A stretch of 64,000 nucleotides of DNA from Liopterus haemorrhoidalis (taxonomy: Eukaryota; Arthropoda; Insecta; Coleoptera; Dytiscidae), in NCBI GenBank assembly GCA_963971575.1, contig OZ020616.1:23082713-23146712 (forward strand), in the 5' to 3' direction. The position numbers and the translations under genes were made by a program. Positions 11,251-20,986 of this stretch are shown piece by piece (the stretch's first letter is position 1; every line of letters starts with the position of its first letter). The notes under the pieces were generated by a model. The model saw nothing but the letters and a program-made list of their open reading frames with translations, was not told the DNA's origin and made no database searches.

Positions 11251-12385
11251 ATGAATATAAATCGTCGCCGACGTGATGCCATTAAAAAAATGGTATTTTG
11301 TATTACATCATTTCTTGTGGAGGAAATAACTGATTGTCTTATTGAAGAAATCGGTACAGAATATAAACCTAAACGAAAATGGGTTAAAAAATTGATGTGA
11401 AGTGTGAATTTTCACACATTTCAGGGTTTTGCAGAGATTTAGTAAGTGAATGATGATTATTTGGGATGCCAAAACAAATTTTATGACAAAATATTTTTTT
11501 ATGCATTTTAATTCGAATGCCTATTACCATTATTTAAGTTTTTAAAGATGTGCAGTGTTTTTTTTATATATATATCAAGGTTCATTAAGATTTTGAAAAT
11601 TGCGCCTATGGCTTTCATTGTTTGTTTTTAGTCATAGCTCCTCCCCTTTGATTTCGTGTACATTCAAATATAAAATTAAATTATAATTTCAACAATTTCC
11701 ACTGGTTATTAAATTTACGCTATTAAAAATTAAATGCAACAATTGCCAAAATATAATTAAAATTTTGAAAAAATAATTTAAACAATATAAAAATGCAAAA
11801 TAAAAATAAAAAATAATATTGTCTCCTCACGTAGGACTCGAACATGAGTTCGATTATGAATTCTTGGGCAGAACGCAAGTATCTTAGCCACAGCACCAAG
11901 AAACACGTTACTGTTTAGCGTATTATATAACTATAAGTTGTCAACATTATTAGCAAAAAAACACAAAAAATGCTTTTTTTTCCAAAAACATAATCTGATC
12001 AAAAATTCCTGTTGAACTATTCCGGTTCACACCAATGTGCATTACTTAGAATTTTATCAGATTTTTAGTTTAAACCATCTGGGCTACAGGGTGTGGGACA
12101 AATTTTTTTTTGCATAATATTGGCAAAAATCGCTTCAAAATAATTTATTTTGCAAAAATAAAAATTTGAGCGTTAATCCACGTACCAAGGGCTTTCATTT
12201 GATACCCTACTCAGAATTTAAAAAAAATATTTTTTTTTTTCGATGAGCACATATTTGTTTATATTTTTAGGGGGATATGTTTTTTAGATGTTTTTGTATT
12301 TTTCCTATGTGCGGGTCAAAGAGTTATATAAGCATGCCAAATTTCAACTCTCTATGTTTAGCCGTTTGGCTACAATTTTTACCGA

Positions 12386-12419
<34 letters not shown>

Positions 12420-12807
12420 GACAAAATGACGGTATAAGGGTTTTTTGGTCATACCTACAAAACCCTAAAAATGGATTGATAGAAGAGCTACCCATGGCGC
12501 ATCAGCCCTTCTATTTCGTGAATTAGCTGTGGAAGATCAAAAAGAGTACAGACTGTGTTTAAGAATGACACCAGATGATTTTAATAGGCTATTAAATTTA
12601 GTTAGTCCATTAATACAACGAACTGATACACTAATGAGGGATGCGATTCCAGCAAGAATAAAACTGGAATTAACGCTATATTTCCTCGCCACAGGAAATA
12701 GTTATCGTAGTCTACAACATCTTTTTCGTGTATCAAAGGCAGCTATTTCACAGATGATTTCAGAAGTGTGCGATGCCATTTTTGAAACACTTCAAGATTT
12801 TATAAAG
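11251..12807 (+). pseudogene. Harbinger transposase N-terminal exon, split by insertion
   Basis: The reading starts at ATG 11251 (MNINRRRRDAIKK) and runs to KPKRKWVKK, where the 1.1-kb repeat (11391-12465) interrupts it. After the repeat it resumes with WIDRRATHGASALLFREL, then FLRM-like LCLRMTPDDFNRLL, ARIKLELTLYFLATG and VSKAAISQMISEVC, the usual N-terminal helix-turn-helix half of HARBI1-type transposases. The exon ends at 12807 before GTAAGA, a good donor. The DDE nuclease exons are not found downstream. Part of the second segment (12529-12834) alone looks like a 101-codon gene but is only this exon. Confidence 0.85.
11391..12465 (+). mobile_element. 1.1-kb dispersed repeat, copy A
   Basis: Inserted in the transposase exon between TAAAAA (11385-11390) and TAAAAA (12466-12471). 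It begins ATTGATGTGAAGTGTGAAT and ends with a (GACA)n run (about 12388-12418), ACAAAATGACGG, and TCATACCTACAAAACCC. AGGGTTTTGCAG near the start is an imperfect inverse of the last bases. It has no coding capacity. Copy B is 41221-42352, with partial copies at 40847-40932 and, inverted, at 13926-13973. Class unknown; probably a non-autonomous DNA element. Confidence 0.8.
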
Positions 12808-14380
12808 GTAAGATGCACTAATGTTTTTTTTTAATTATCAAATGAATTACCAAATCATTAAATTAAACAGGTCGTATGTGGTAAATATGTTTTTATAATA
12901 AATAAACGAAAATAAAACACATGATAATAGTGTATAAAAAATGTATTAAACTCGGATCACATTTTATAAACATCACAAAAAATCAGTCTTATTTTATGAA
13001 CACAAAATAAAAAATTACAAAAATTAAAAATAAATTCTCTAAATATATAAAAAATAATAACTAGACAAGAAATTAACAAAGACATAAAAATTAACCCAAG
13101 TAAAACTATACTAAACTACAGCTAAACTAACTATATATTTATTTGCACAAAAAAATCACAGAAAGTAATTATCAATTCTAAAACGAATAAAGGTAGAAAT
13201 AAGAAATAATTTCATTCAGCTTTTTGGACAAGAAGCGTTTATTTTAAAAAACACAACGTTTCGCCAACAACATTGTTGGCTTCTTCAGGTGCTATAACAA
13301 TACATCATAATAGAAAACAATCTTATACAATCAATAAAGAAATTTACCTATGTTAGTTAAACGTAACTATAACAGACTGTACATCTGTACAGACGTAACT
13401 GTACATTATAGTTTAATTTACCGAATATGTTTAATAAATATTTATGTTGCGACAATCACAAAATTATATTACTCTAAAAATTATGTAAAACTAGTTATAA
13501 CGTCTTTAGCTAAGCTACGGCTATAATATTAAGAATAGATTGATAACAATTATGTACGTGTCAAATATAAATATTACTTATGTTTACAAAACTCGACGGT
13601 GTTACAGCAATAGCACAATACAAAAAAGAAAAAATAGTGAAAAAAATAAGTGAAAACTTTGGGACACCAAAAATGTTGGATTGGAGATGCGAACACTTCA
13701 AAAGAAATATTTGCAATGACTGAATAATTACACAATTCGTAAAATGTCCCATATTTCCATGTGTTCTAGGAATTTTGGTTAACCCCACCTCCGAGCCCTT
13801 GTTCCAAAATTAAAACAAGTTTAAAATGTATTTTCGGCAAAGATTAAGACGCTTAAAGCATTAAACGATTAAAGCATTAGAGAAAGCAAGAATGAATTTA
13901 CACACATTTTAAGTTTTCAATTATTAAGGTTTTTTAGGGTTTTGTAAGTATGACCACCGAAAAACCCTTATAAGAAAAATAAATGTATATTAAATAAATT
14001 TTTTTAATAAAAATTTATATTTTTAAAAGAGTTTGAAAAGGTTGAGTGGGATATCAACTGAAACTTCTTAATGAGTGGATGAACAAGCAAATTTTGTATT
14101 TTTGAAAAATCTTCTTTTTTTTATGTGATTTTCGTCAAAAATCTTTTGCCCCCCACTCTATTTCCCAGAGGGAAATCTAAAAATCTTCACATGCATTGTT
14201 ATTGAAATACCATATATCACATGGTATTGTTAAATTGAAAAGAAATCATCAAATAATACATCAATGTTACAAAATTTATGTAAACAAATAATAACTTACC
14301 TGATATGGGTTGTTTTCTATTTGTTATGACAGGTTACCACTTGGCGCCAATTTCATATGTATCAATTTTGTGTGCTAGTG
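12808..14380. other. Non-coding interior of the Harbinger element
   Basis: AT-rich and without protein-like ORFs. It contains a hairpin repeat at 13255-13289 and, at 13926-13973, an inverted fragment of the 1.1-kb repeat (TTTTTTAGGGTTTTGTAAGT). Confidence 0.6.
13255..13289 (-). repeat. Hairpin with hammerhead-like core words
   Basis: Read on the minus strand this is CTGAAGA, then a perfect 7-bp stem (GCCAACA / TGTTGGC), then GAAACG. CTGANGA and GAAA are the conserved strands of the hammerhead ribozyme, and such motifs occur in Penelope-like termini. An unpaired A lies between CTGAAGA and the stem and no convincing stem III is seen, so activity is not supported. Confidence 0.4.
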
Positions 14381-14609
14381 GAAAAGATAGTAGCTAGTAA
14401 ATACGTCGACGAGCTAGCTGCTATCCTAGCCCAACTACTGGCAGATAGCACTCTACTAGCCACAATGTCAACTGTTTACACAGGGATAGTGGACTAGTAG
14501 CTAGTTACTTGCGCTAGTTACTAGCTCTGCTACTCTACCAATGTAAACCAGGCATTACTGTGAAGCTAGTCACTAGCTCGTTTACTAGCCTAATGTAAAT
14601 TCGGCATTA

Positions 14610-15655
14610 AACGAATAAATTAATCAACAAATAAATAAAATCTTATATACATACTCAATAAAAGAAACCTTGCATGGACAAACACAAATAAATAGGATAA
14701 AAGTCTGTTCGAAAAATTGAACAGTGATGATTACTGACTGCAATGGATTCAGTTACCATAGAATATCACAGGCAATAATAAAACACATTAAAATAAGGTG
14801 CAAGACTTCAGACAAAACAGTAAATTTGATTCCCTCAGGAAGAGCATCAGCCTTTATCGAGCAGTATCCTGTCGTCACTTAAGTCCATAGCACAGGCCTA
14901 ACCTCTTTGTTGGTAGATATCTTTCCCTCATCTATTGCATTCGAAATCAAAAAACGTGGCACAGGAGCAACATACGAGACTACTGGGACTTTTTTTTTGT
15001 TTTTTTAGCAGCAGGCTCCACTATTTTATCTATCATCTTGGTGGAAGGCCTTACACATCCTTCTTCATAGGCTGATATAGCATTGGGGGAAGCTGTAATG
15101 GGCTGATCCATCCGCTGGGAAACCAGAGGTTGCTAACTCTGCAACCTTGCGAGCTCCATCCACTCCCACAGACGCCCAAATATTTGTCTAGTGGCACAGC
15201 ATTACCCCGGCATCTACGATAAATTAATGAAGGCACTCTATCCACGAGACACTAGCCGATTTACTGAGTTGACCAGGTTCAGCCCCTCGTTTTTGCCGAA
15301 TCTGAGGCCAAATAAGGCTTGTTGGGATCATACTGTCTGCGGGCAGCAGTCTTCCTCAACCGACCAGGATCTTCTACTCCGACGTTACGGGTCTCCACGC
15401 ACGGCAAACACATGGGTAGGAATTTAAGTGGGAGATAAAATAGACAACAGATAAGCCTGTTCCCTTAGTCGGCTTCTCTGAACTGCCTCCTCTCAAATGA
15501 TTCAGGGTACACGGGATCATCACGCCCGAAAGCTCGGCATGATCAGGTGTTGTGATGATCATGAATGAACTTCCCTTACGTGTTTCAGGATACGCGGGAA
15601 CATAGGCCCGAAAGCTTGGCAAATGGCCAGGTGTTATGACCATAATGAATTTTCC
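14610..15655 (-). mobile_element. Internally deleted inverted copy of the 4502-10642 LINE
   Basis: Read from 15655 downwards: two 81-bp 5' units (GAAGTTCATTC... / GGGCC or GGGCG...GATGATCCCG), the 5' UTR with its TGGAGACCCGTAACG phrase, the start of the ORF1 region (about 15040), then a jump near 14990-15010 straight to the end of ORF2 (GTTAGGCCTGTGCTATG, about 14900) and the 3' UTR to 14610. The protein-coding body is gone. The last ~130 bp of the 3' end is also missing. It lies inverted to the intact copy, 4 kb away. Confidence 0.85.
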
Positions 15656-15659
15656 CTGC

Positions 15660-15800
15660 CGGGTTATTTAAAATAATATCAAGGTCATCTGCATACCCTA
15701 AAATCTTGTGGTACCCATTCAGCTGTAGACCACGGTGGTTGTTATCTTGGGCTTTTCATAACACCATTCCCAGCAAGAGGCTAAATAGCAAACGTGAGAT
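15660..15800 (-). pseudogene. Reverse transcriptase scrap of another LINE
   Basis: Minus strand reads LLFSLLLGMVL-stop-KAQDNN, then GLQLNGYHKILGYADDLDII. The YADD catalytic motif preceded by GLQxNG...ILG is typical of insect non-LTR reverse transcriptases. Only about 45 residues remain, with one stop. It does not belong to the adjacent LINE copy, whose motif is FVDD. Confidence 0.75.
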
Positions 15801-15806
15801 GGCATT

Positions 15807-16375
15807 TCATTGTTTGACTTCAGTATGAATTTTGAATTCTTTGGCGATATTATAATATGCAATGCCTTTGTCTATGCTTATTTTTTCATATTCCAATTGC
15901 CACTCTTGTTTAATTAGTTTACTGTTTATTTTCATCTGTTCCTTAATGGTGTTTGTTGGAAAAATGCTTGAACCCTCTCTTTTGTCTATGGTCGCTCTTT
16001 TGACTAGATTGTTACTTGTAACATTATATACTATGCCGCAATGTGCTTTGACCCAGATGGTTTTTATGTTTAATTTATTTTCGAGGCTTATTATATTGTG
16101 TAAAACGTCATATATTATATTAGAGTGATTACGTATTCCAGGATTATTGAGGATATTTAGAGTACGTTTACTATCAGAAGCGATTATATAATTTTTGATA
16201 ATTGTATTTAGATTTCGTATGTATTCGGTAGCTTTTAAGATTGCAATCATTTCAGCGTGGAAAATTGAGATGTTATCGAGAACTTTATAGATTTCATGTA
16301 AGTTATTTGTTGCATCGTATACGGCTAAGCTTTTCCCGTATCTATTTTTGGACCCGTCCGTAAAAATATCAGCTA
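15807..16375 (-). pseudogene. RNase H domain of a non-LTR retrotransposon
   Basis: An open stretch of about 190 codons without a proper ATG. It carries the RNase H active-site blocks in order: FTDGSKNRYGKSLAVYD, FHAEMIAILKA, ASDSKRTLNIL and IWVKAHCGIVYN. In the last block the usual GNExAD has become YNVTSNN, so the fourth acidic residue is lost. The C-terminal zinc motif is missing. It probably belongs to the same decayed element as the YADD scrap next to it, with the RT-to-RNase H linker deleted. Confidence 0.8.
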
Positions 16376-17048
16376 TCAGCCGTCTGTGAACATATCAGCC
16401 AGAGTGTAAGTATATCTGTGTCAGCGTTTGGAAAATTTATTTTTTCCCTGACTACCTTGTTATTTTCTTTATTATCCTTAGTTTAGTGAAAATCAGGAAT
16501 TATTTGTTTATTATAAAGTAATGGATCAGGTATATGCAGCTAGGGATGTCGGTATTGTGAATTTTGAGATTAGTTAGTACAAATTTAGTGAGACTGTCGA
16601 CAAGAGAGGGTAAATCTTTTTTTTTTTGTCGTTCTATTCCTTCCATTGTTCATCATTCAAATCCGGGGTCTTGTAATCAGTATTTCTGAACCTATTATTT
16701 TTTACAAATCTAAAAATGTCAACTTCTACCTTAACCCTTCTTAAATCAATAAATCTCCCCACATTTTATAAATATTTTAAAAAAATTAAAAGTAATGTTT
16801 TAAGATATTGATATTTGACAGTGCTACGGTATGTTTTTGAAAGGAAACCATTATGAAACAAAATTCATATATGAAAGAACATGAAGAATTTTAAGAGATA
16901 ATAACAGTTATTAAAAGAGAATTCAACTATACAGCCATTGTAGACGTAAACATCCTTATAATGAAATCAAGAAAATTGGTAATTTGAAAATTTGATGGGC
17001 AGTGTGTATGAATGATTAACGGTGTTAAAATGTTTTAAATGTTGTAGC
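16376..17048. other. AT-rich non-coding stretch
   Basis: No protein-like ORF and no repeat that I can match elsewhere in the window. It may include further decayed RNase H/RT sequence on the minus strand just beyond 16376. It ends at the TA (17049-17050) duplicated by mariner. Confidence 0.5.
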
Positions 17049-17050
17049 TA

Positions 17051-18310
17051 TGAGCTCTGGGAAAAAGTTCGTGGCGATTTTGTCGATAGACGGCGCCAAT
17101 TGCAAATAACTCAGGAAACACAGATCGCAGCGACACCACTAAGCGCTCGTTGGAAAGGTGACAGTTCGAGGGTTACTTTGAGTGTCTAAACAAAGTTGTT
17201 TGCGTTTGAAAATGGAGGAAAGTAATGAAAAATTGCGCTATATTTTGCAATATTTTTACGACAAAGGAAAGAATGCTGCGCAGGCTTGTGAAAAAATTTG
17301 TGCTGTGTACGGTGTAGGTACTTTATCAAAATCTGCTGCGGGGAAATGGTTCGCTCTCTTTCGTTCTGGTAATTTTAAAGTGAAAGATGACTCACGCTCT
17401 GGTCGTCTAACCAATGAAAAAGCTAATGAAATTCTTGAAACAGTCCAGCAAGATAGGCATATCAGCAGTGTCGATATTGGTACGGAGCTAGACATTGAAC
17501 ACAAAACTGTTTTGAACCATTTACGGAAAGCTGGCTACAAAAAGAAGCTCGATATATGGGTTCCTCATGAGTTGAGCGCGAAAAACATGATAGACCGAAT
17601 TAATATCTGCGTGCGCAGCTGAAGCCAATGAAATCAGCCATTTCTGAAACGTGTCATAAACGGTGATGAAAAATGGATCACGTACGACAATCGGAAGCGT
17701 AAAAGATCGTGGACAAGGGATGGTGAGCCGTCACAAGCGTTCGCGAAGCGAGGATTGACGCCAAACAAGGTGATGCTGTGTGTGTGGTGGGACTGAAAGG
17801 GAATCATCCACCATGAGCTACTTCCAGTTGGTCAGACGATTGATTCTCAACTCTACTGTGGACAACTAGAGAGATTACGCAAGGCAATTGAAAGAGAACG
17901 GCCCGAATTGAATAATAGGAAAGGTGTTGTCTTTCATCATGACAACGCAAGACCACACACTTCTTTGATGACCCGTCAAAAATTGCGAGAGCTTGGTTGG
18001 GAAATATTGTTGCATCCACCGTTTAGTCCAGACATAGCACCCTCTGACTATCACCTATTCCGATCTCTGCAGAATTATCTCAATGGAATTAAATTGGTTT
18101 TAAAAGAAGTCTGTGAAAACCACTTGATTCAGTTTTTCAACCAGAAACCACAGAAGTTCTTCACCGATGGCATCATGGCTCTACCCGAAAAATGGCGGAA
18201 CGTTGTTGATAATAATGGAGAATATTTGGTTTAAATAAATTCATTTTCACACTTCAATAAAACTAGTTGAATTTTACTAAAAAACGCTACGAACTTTTTC
18301 CCAGACCTGA
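17051..18310 (+). mobile_element. mariner element, 1,260 bp
   Basis: Terminal repeats TCTGGGAAAAAGTTCGT (left, 17055) and its inverse ACGAACTTTTTCCCAGA (right), flanked by TA at 17049-17050 and 18311-18312, the dinucleotide that Tc1/mariner elements duplicate. The length is right for mariner. The transposase inside is decayed, so this copy cannot move itself. Confidence 0.93.
17212..18234 (+). pseudogene. mariner transposase (DD34D), frameshifted
   Basis: Begins MEESNEKLRYILQYFYDKGK with the paired helix-turn-helix DNA-binding half and KAGYKKKLDIWVPHEL. Frame is lost near 17615 and regained at PFLKRVINGDEKW. An in-frame TGA at 17797 replaces a Trp codon (WWD-stop-KGII). The catalytic triad is present: NGDEKW, HHDNARPH and APSDYHLF, with 34 residues between the last two Asp, the mariner spacing. 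It would cut at the TIRs and join to TA sites. Two indels and one stop make it inactive. Confidence 0.9.
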
Positions 18311-18312
18311 TA

Positions 18313-18695
18313 TTTTCAAAACTGGTAGATTAAAAGTAAAATAGCAAATGTGTTGCCAGATGGAGGGAAATTTCCCTCGCCACAGGGAATTTCAGGAGCC
18401 AAAGGGAAAAATCTTTAAAAATGTGGCAATAGAGAGAAATTTACATGTTTGAATAATTCAAAAATTAAATTTATTCTTATTTTAATATAAGTGATTATAA
18501 GTGGGATATGATATATTTTTTTTAAATTTATAATTACATCATTAATAATTATATTATCATTGATTATTTTGTTGAGTTTAATATTTTCTTTGTTTGTCAA
18601 ATGATTTCATATGCTAATAAATATTTAAATGATTTAAATAATTTAAATTTAAATTGGATTATGATATTTATCACAGTGCGTAAGATGTCAAGTGC
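18313..18695. other. AT-rich non-coding stretch
   Basis: Nothing recognisable; short ORFs on both strands are made of A/T-rich codons (Asn, Ile, Lys, Leu) and look random. It ends at the TAA target copy of the Harbinger element. Confidence 0.6.
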
Positions 18696-18724
18696 TAAGG
18701 CCCAGTCGCACAGTTACCGCTTAA

Positions 18725-18976
18725 CACGTTCGCGGACAATTTTGTACAATGAGATGTACCCAAAATGTCACTTTTTTAGATTTTTGTTTATAATAGGACA
18801 TTTACTGTGTTTGGTATGTAGGACAGTTTATACTAGTTTTCATATACTTAAATGGAATTAAAACCTGCCCCAGCTGTCATTTGTATATTTGAATAAAAAA
18901 GTAGGACGGTTTAGACCGTCATGACCTGAGCTAGGAAAAATATTCGACGGCTATAGCCGTACTCTCCGCGAACGTG
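18725..18976. mobile_element. piggyBac-type MITE, 252 bp
   Basis: Ends CACGTTCGCGGA and TCCGCGAACGTG are perfect inverses and are flanked by TTAA (18721-18724 and 18977-18980), the piggyBac target. It interrupts the left TIR region of the Harbinger element only 26 bp from its end: removing it joins ACCGCTTAA to GTATTAG, matching the other Harbinger end. A second GC-rich hairpin word (GACGGCTATAGCCGT) lies near the right end. No coding capacity. Confidence 0.92.
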
Positions 18977-19691
18977 TTAAGTATTAGTTTAGCTAAACCT
19001 TAAGCTTCAGCTTAAACCAAATACTTACGTGTTGCACAGTCAAAAATAAAAAAATACTTAGCTAAGCCAACTGATATGGTAAATTAATTAAGTTGGCAAT
19101 ATGAATAACTAGTATTAGCCGGGGAAATTCTGAAATTTAGTATATAAACAGGTAACATTCAGTGTAACTATGATAAGTTAAAGTTATTTATTTGTCAATG
19201 CTATGTTAATTGTCAAATAATTTGTAAATAATACAACAAATATTAGCAATGGAAAATTGATCGTAAAAATAAACGTACGACGAACTCTTCAGAAGAGGAA
19301 GTTGGAATTCTTTTAAATTTGGTAAAACAAAGTATCAAAATGATTATAAACATTTCTGTACATTGGTATAAACATAGTGACATCTACTGTGCGAATATTA
19401 TAGAAAAGTGTGCATTAAAATAGAAGTAAATTGCTAGATCTACAAATAAGGTAAAGCTGCATGCGATAAACTTATAGTTTTTAGCTCTCTGCCCTCGGGC
19501 AGTTACTAACAACTGTTTTATCTCTCTTAACGCAAATGTCTTTCATACACAATCAATCCATTTTATTTCCATTTAATACCCCATCTATAAATCAAAAGTA
19601 CAAATCATACAAATTATAATAAAATCCAAACTCATCTAGACAAATAAAAACACCTCTAGTCACTAGAGGTCGTTTGCAGGCTTAAACCAAA

Positions 19692-20654
19692 ATGATTAAT
19701 CCCTTCGCAATGAACGTACAAACCAGCCAAACCAATCAAAGAAGTTTCGCCAATGTAGCTAGGCAACAAAAACAAAATGGCGATGAAGATGAATTAAACG
19801 TTAAAAAAGAGCAAGCAATAATATTAACTGGAATAAAAGAAATGCCAGCTAAAGAATATGTTATGACCATAGCAAAATTAACTGAGCGCAGCAATATACT
19901 GGCATCACAAAGAATATCTTTTAATAGATTCTGTATATACTTAAAAACTAAAGAAATAGCAAATCAAATTGTAAATATTAAAACAATAAGTATAATGAAC
20001 CATGAGATCGACATACGTCCATTTATAGTACCTGCAAAGAGAATAATTATCACAAATGTCTGTCTTACGATACCAAATCGAGTAGTCGCGGAAGAACTGA
20101 AAAAGTTAGGAATAAATGTGATGTCAAGGGTTACTTACCTACGTGCGGGAATCCATGAACCGGGACTAGATCACGTAGTAACATTTAACCGACAAGTATT
20201 CATCAACACAGACGAGAACGAAACTTTGCCGGAGACAATTGTTATAAATTTCAAAGGCACAGAACATAGGCTGTTTCTAAACGACGCTGAAAAGAGATGT
20301 TATATATGCAAACAAATAGGACATACAGCAAAACAACATCAAAAAGAGAAAGAAACAGAGAATACGGGCGAAATAAAAGAAAATAAACACCCTGAAAATC
20401 AGCAAGAAGAAGAATTAGAGATTCAAAACGAGACAATAATCAACCCCGGGGAGAAAAATCAAATTCCAGATAGTTTAAGGTCCGAAAATCAAGAAGAAAC
20501 TAACAAAAGACAAGCCTCATTTATCAGCAGCACAGAAGTTAATATTGTTGAATCTGATGAATCCACAAATGAAGACTCAACATCGGAGCAAGAAGAAACA
20601 AGACAGGGTGGAAGAAATAACAAAAAGAAAAGAAAGAAGTCAAAAAAACCATAA
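19692..20654 (+). CDS. LINE ORF1, gag-like protein
   Basis: An open 320-codon ORF from a good ATG. Residues about 40-190 form the gag-like core (QRISFNRFCIYLKTKEIAN, PGLDHVVTFNRQVFIN). Only one zinc-knuckle-like motif remains, CYICKQIGHTAKQH, where the last Cys is a His. The tail is very acidic then basic (DESTNEDSTSEQEE, NKKKRKKSKK). The related 4502 element has three complete knuckles, so this one has lost or never had two. Role: RNA binding and RNP assembly. Confidence 0.8.
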   Translation: MINPFAMNVQTSQTNQRSFANVARQQKQNGDEDELNVKKEQAIILTGIKEMPAKEYVMTIAKLTERSNILASQRISFNRFCIYLKTKEIANQIVNIKTISIMNHEIDIRPFIVPAKRIIITNVCLTIPNRVVAEELKKLGINVMSRVTYLRAGIHEPGLDHVVTFNRQVFINTDENETLPETIVINFKGTEHRLFLNDAEKRCYICKQIGHTAKQHQKEKETENTGEIKENKHPENQQEEELEIQNETIINPGEKNQIPDSLRSENQEETNKRQASFISSTEVNIVESDESTNEDSTSEQEETRQGGRNNKKKRKKSKKP

Positions 20655-20986
20655 AGATCGGAAAGTCTGACTGACTTAAAAGAAAACTTGCTGCCAATCA
20701 AAAAATTAATAAAAAACAACACCAAAAAATACGGCATAACATTTGACAATCTAGTAAGCCTAATGGAAAATGCCCAGGGCACAACTGATGTTTTGAACGT
20801 TGTCCGAGATTACGTAACAGACGTAAACAAACTAATAGGCACTCTACCAGATATAAATAGTAGCACTAAACTTAAAAACAATAAAAAGCAGGATCACAAG
20901 ACTCATTAACAAAATAACAACGCAAATGTCCCAAGAAAGAGAAAACTTAACAGACAACGAAGCTGCGAGTGAACCATCAACCCAAA

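Larger units (their letters stand above)
11041..14554 (+). mobile_element. PIF/Harbinger element with TTA duplication
   Basis: The ends are TGCCGGGTTTACATTGGTAG and its inverse CTACCAATGTAAACCAGGCA, flanked by TTA at 11038-11040 and 14555-14557; PIF/Harbinger elements duplicate TWA trinucleotides. The inverted match continues about 45 bp inward. Both ends hold many CTAGTRACTAGC-type palindromes. Inside is a transposase 5' part on the plus strand (11251-12807), itself split by a 1.1-kb repeat. Downstream transposase exons and the Myb-like gene are not recognisable, so the copy is non-autonomous. Confidence 0.9.

Noticed and set aside
10920..14603. Outer Harbinger MITE around the inner element as a firm call
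   Set aside because: The shared words are suggestive, but the outer left end does not match the right end well enough and no outer TWA duplication is clear.
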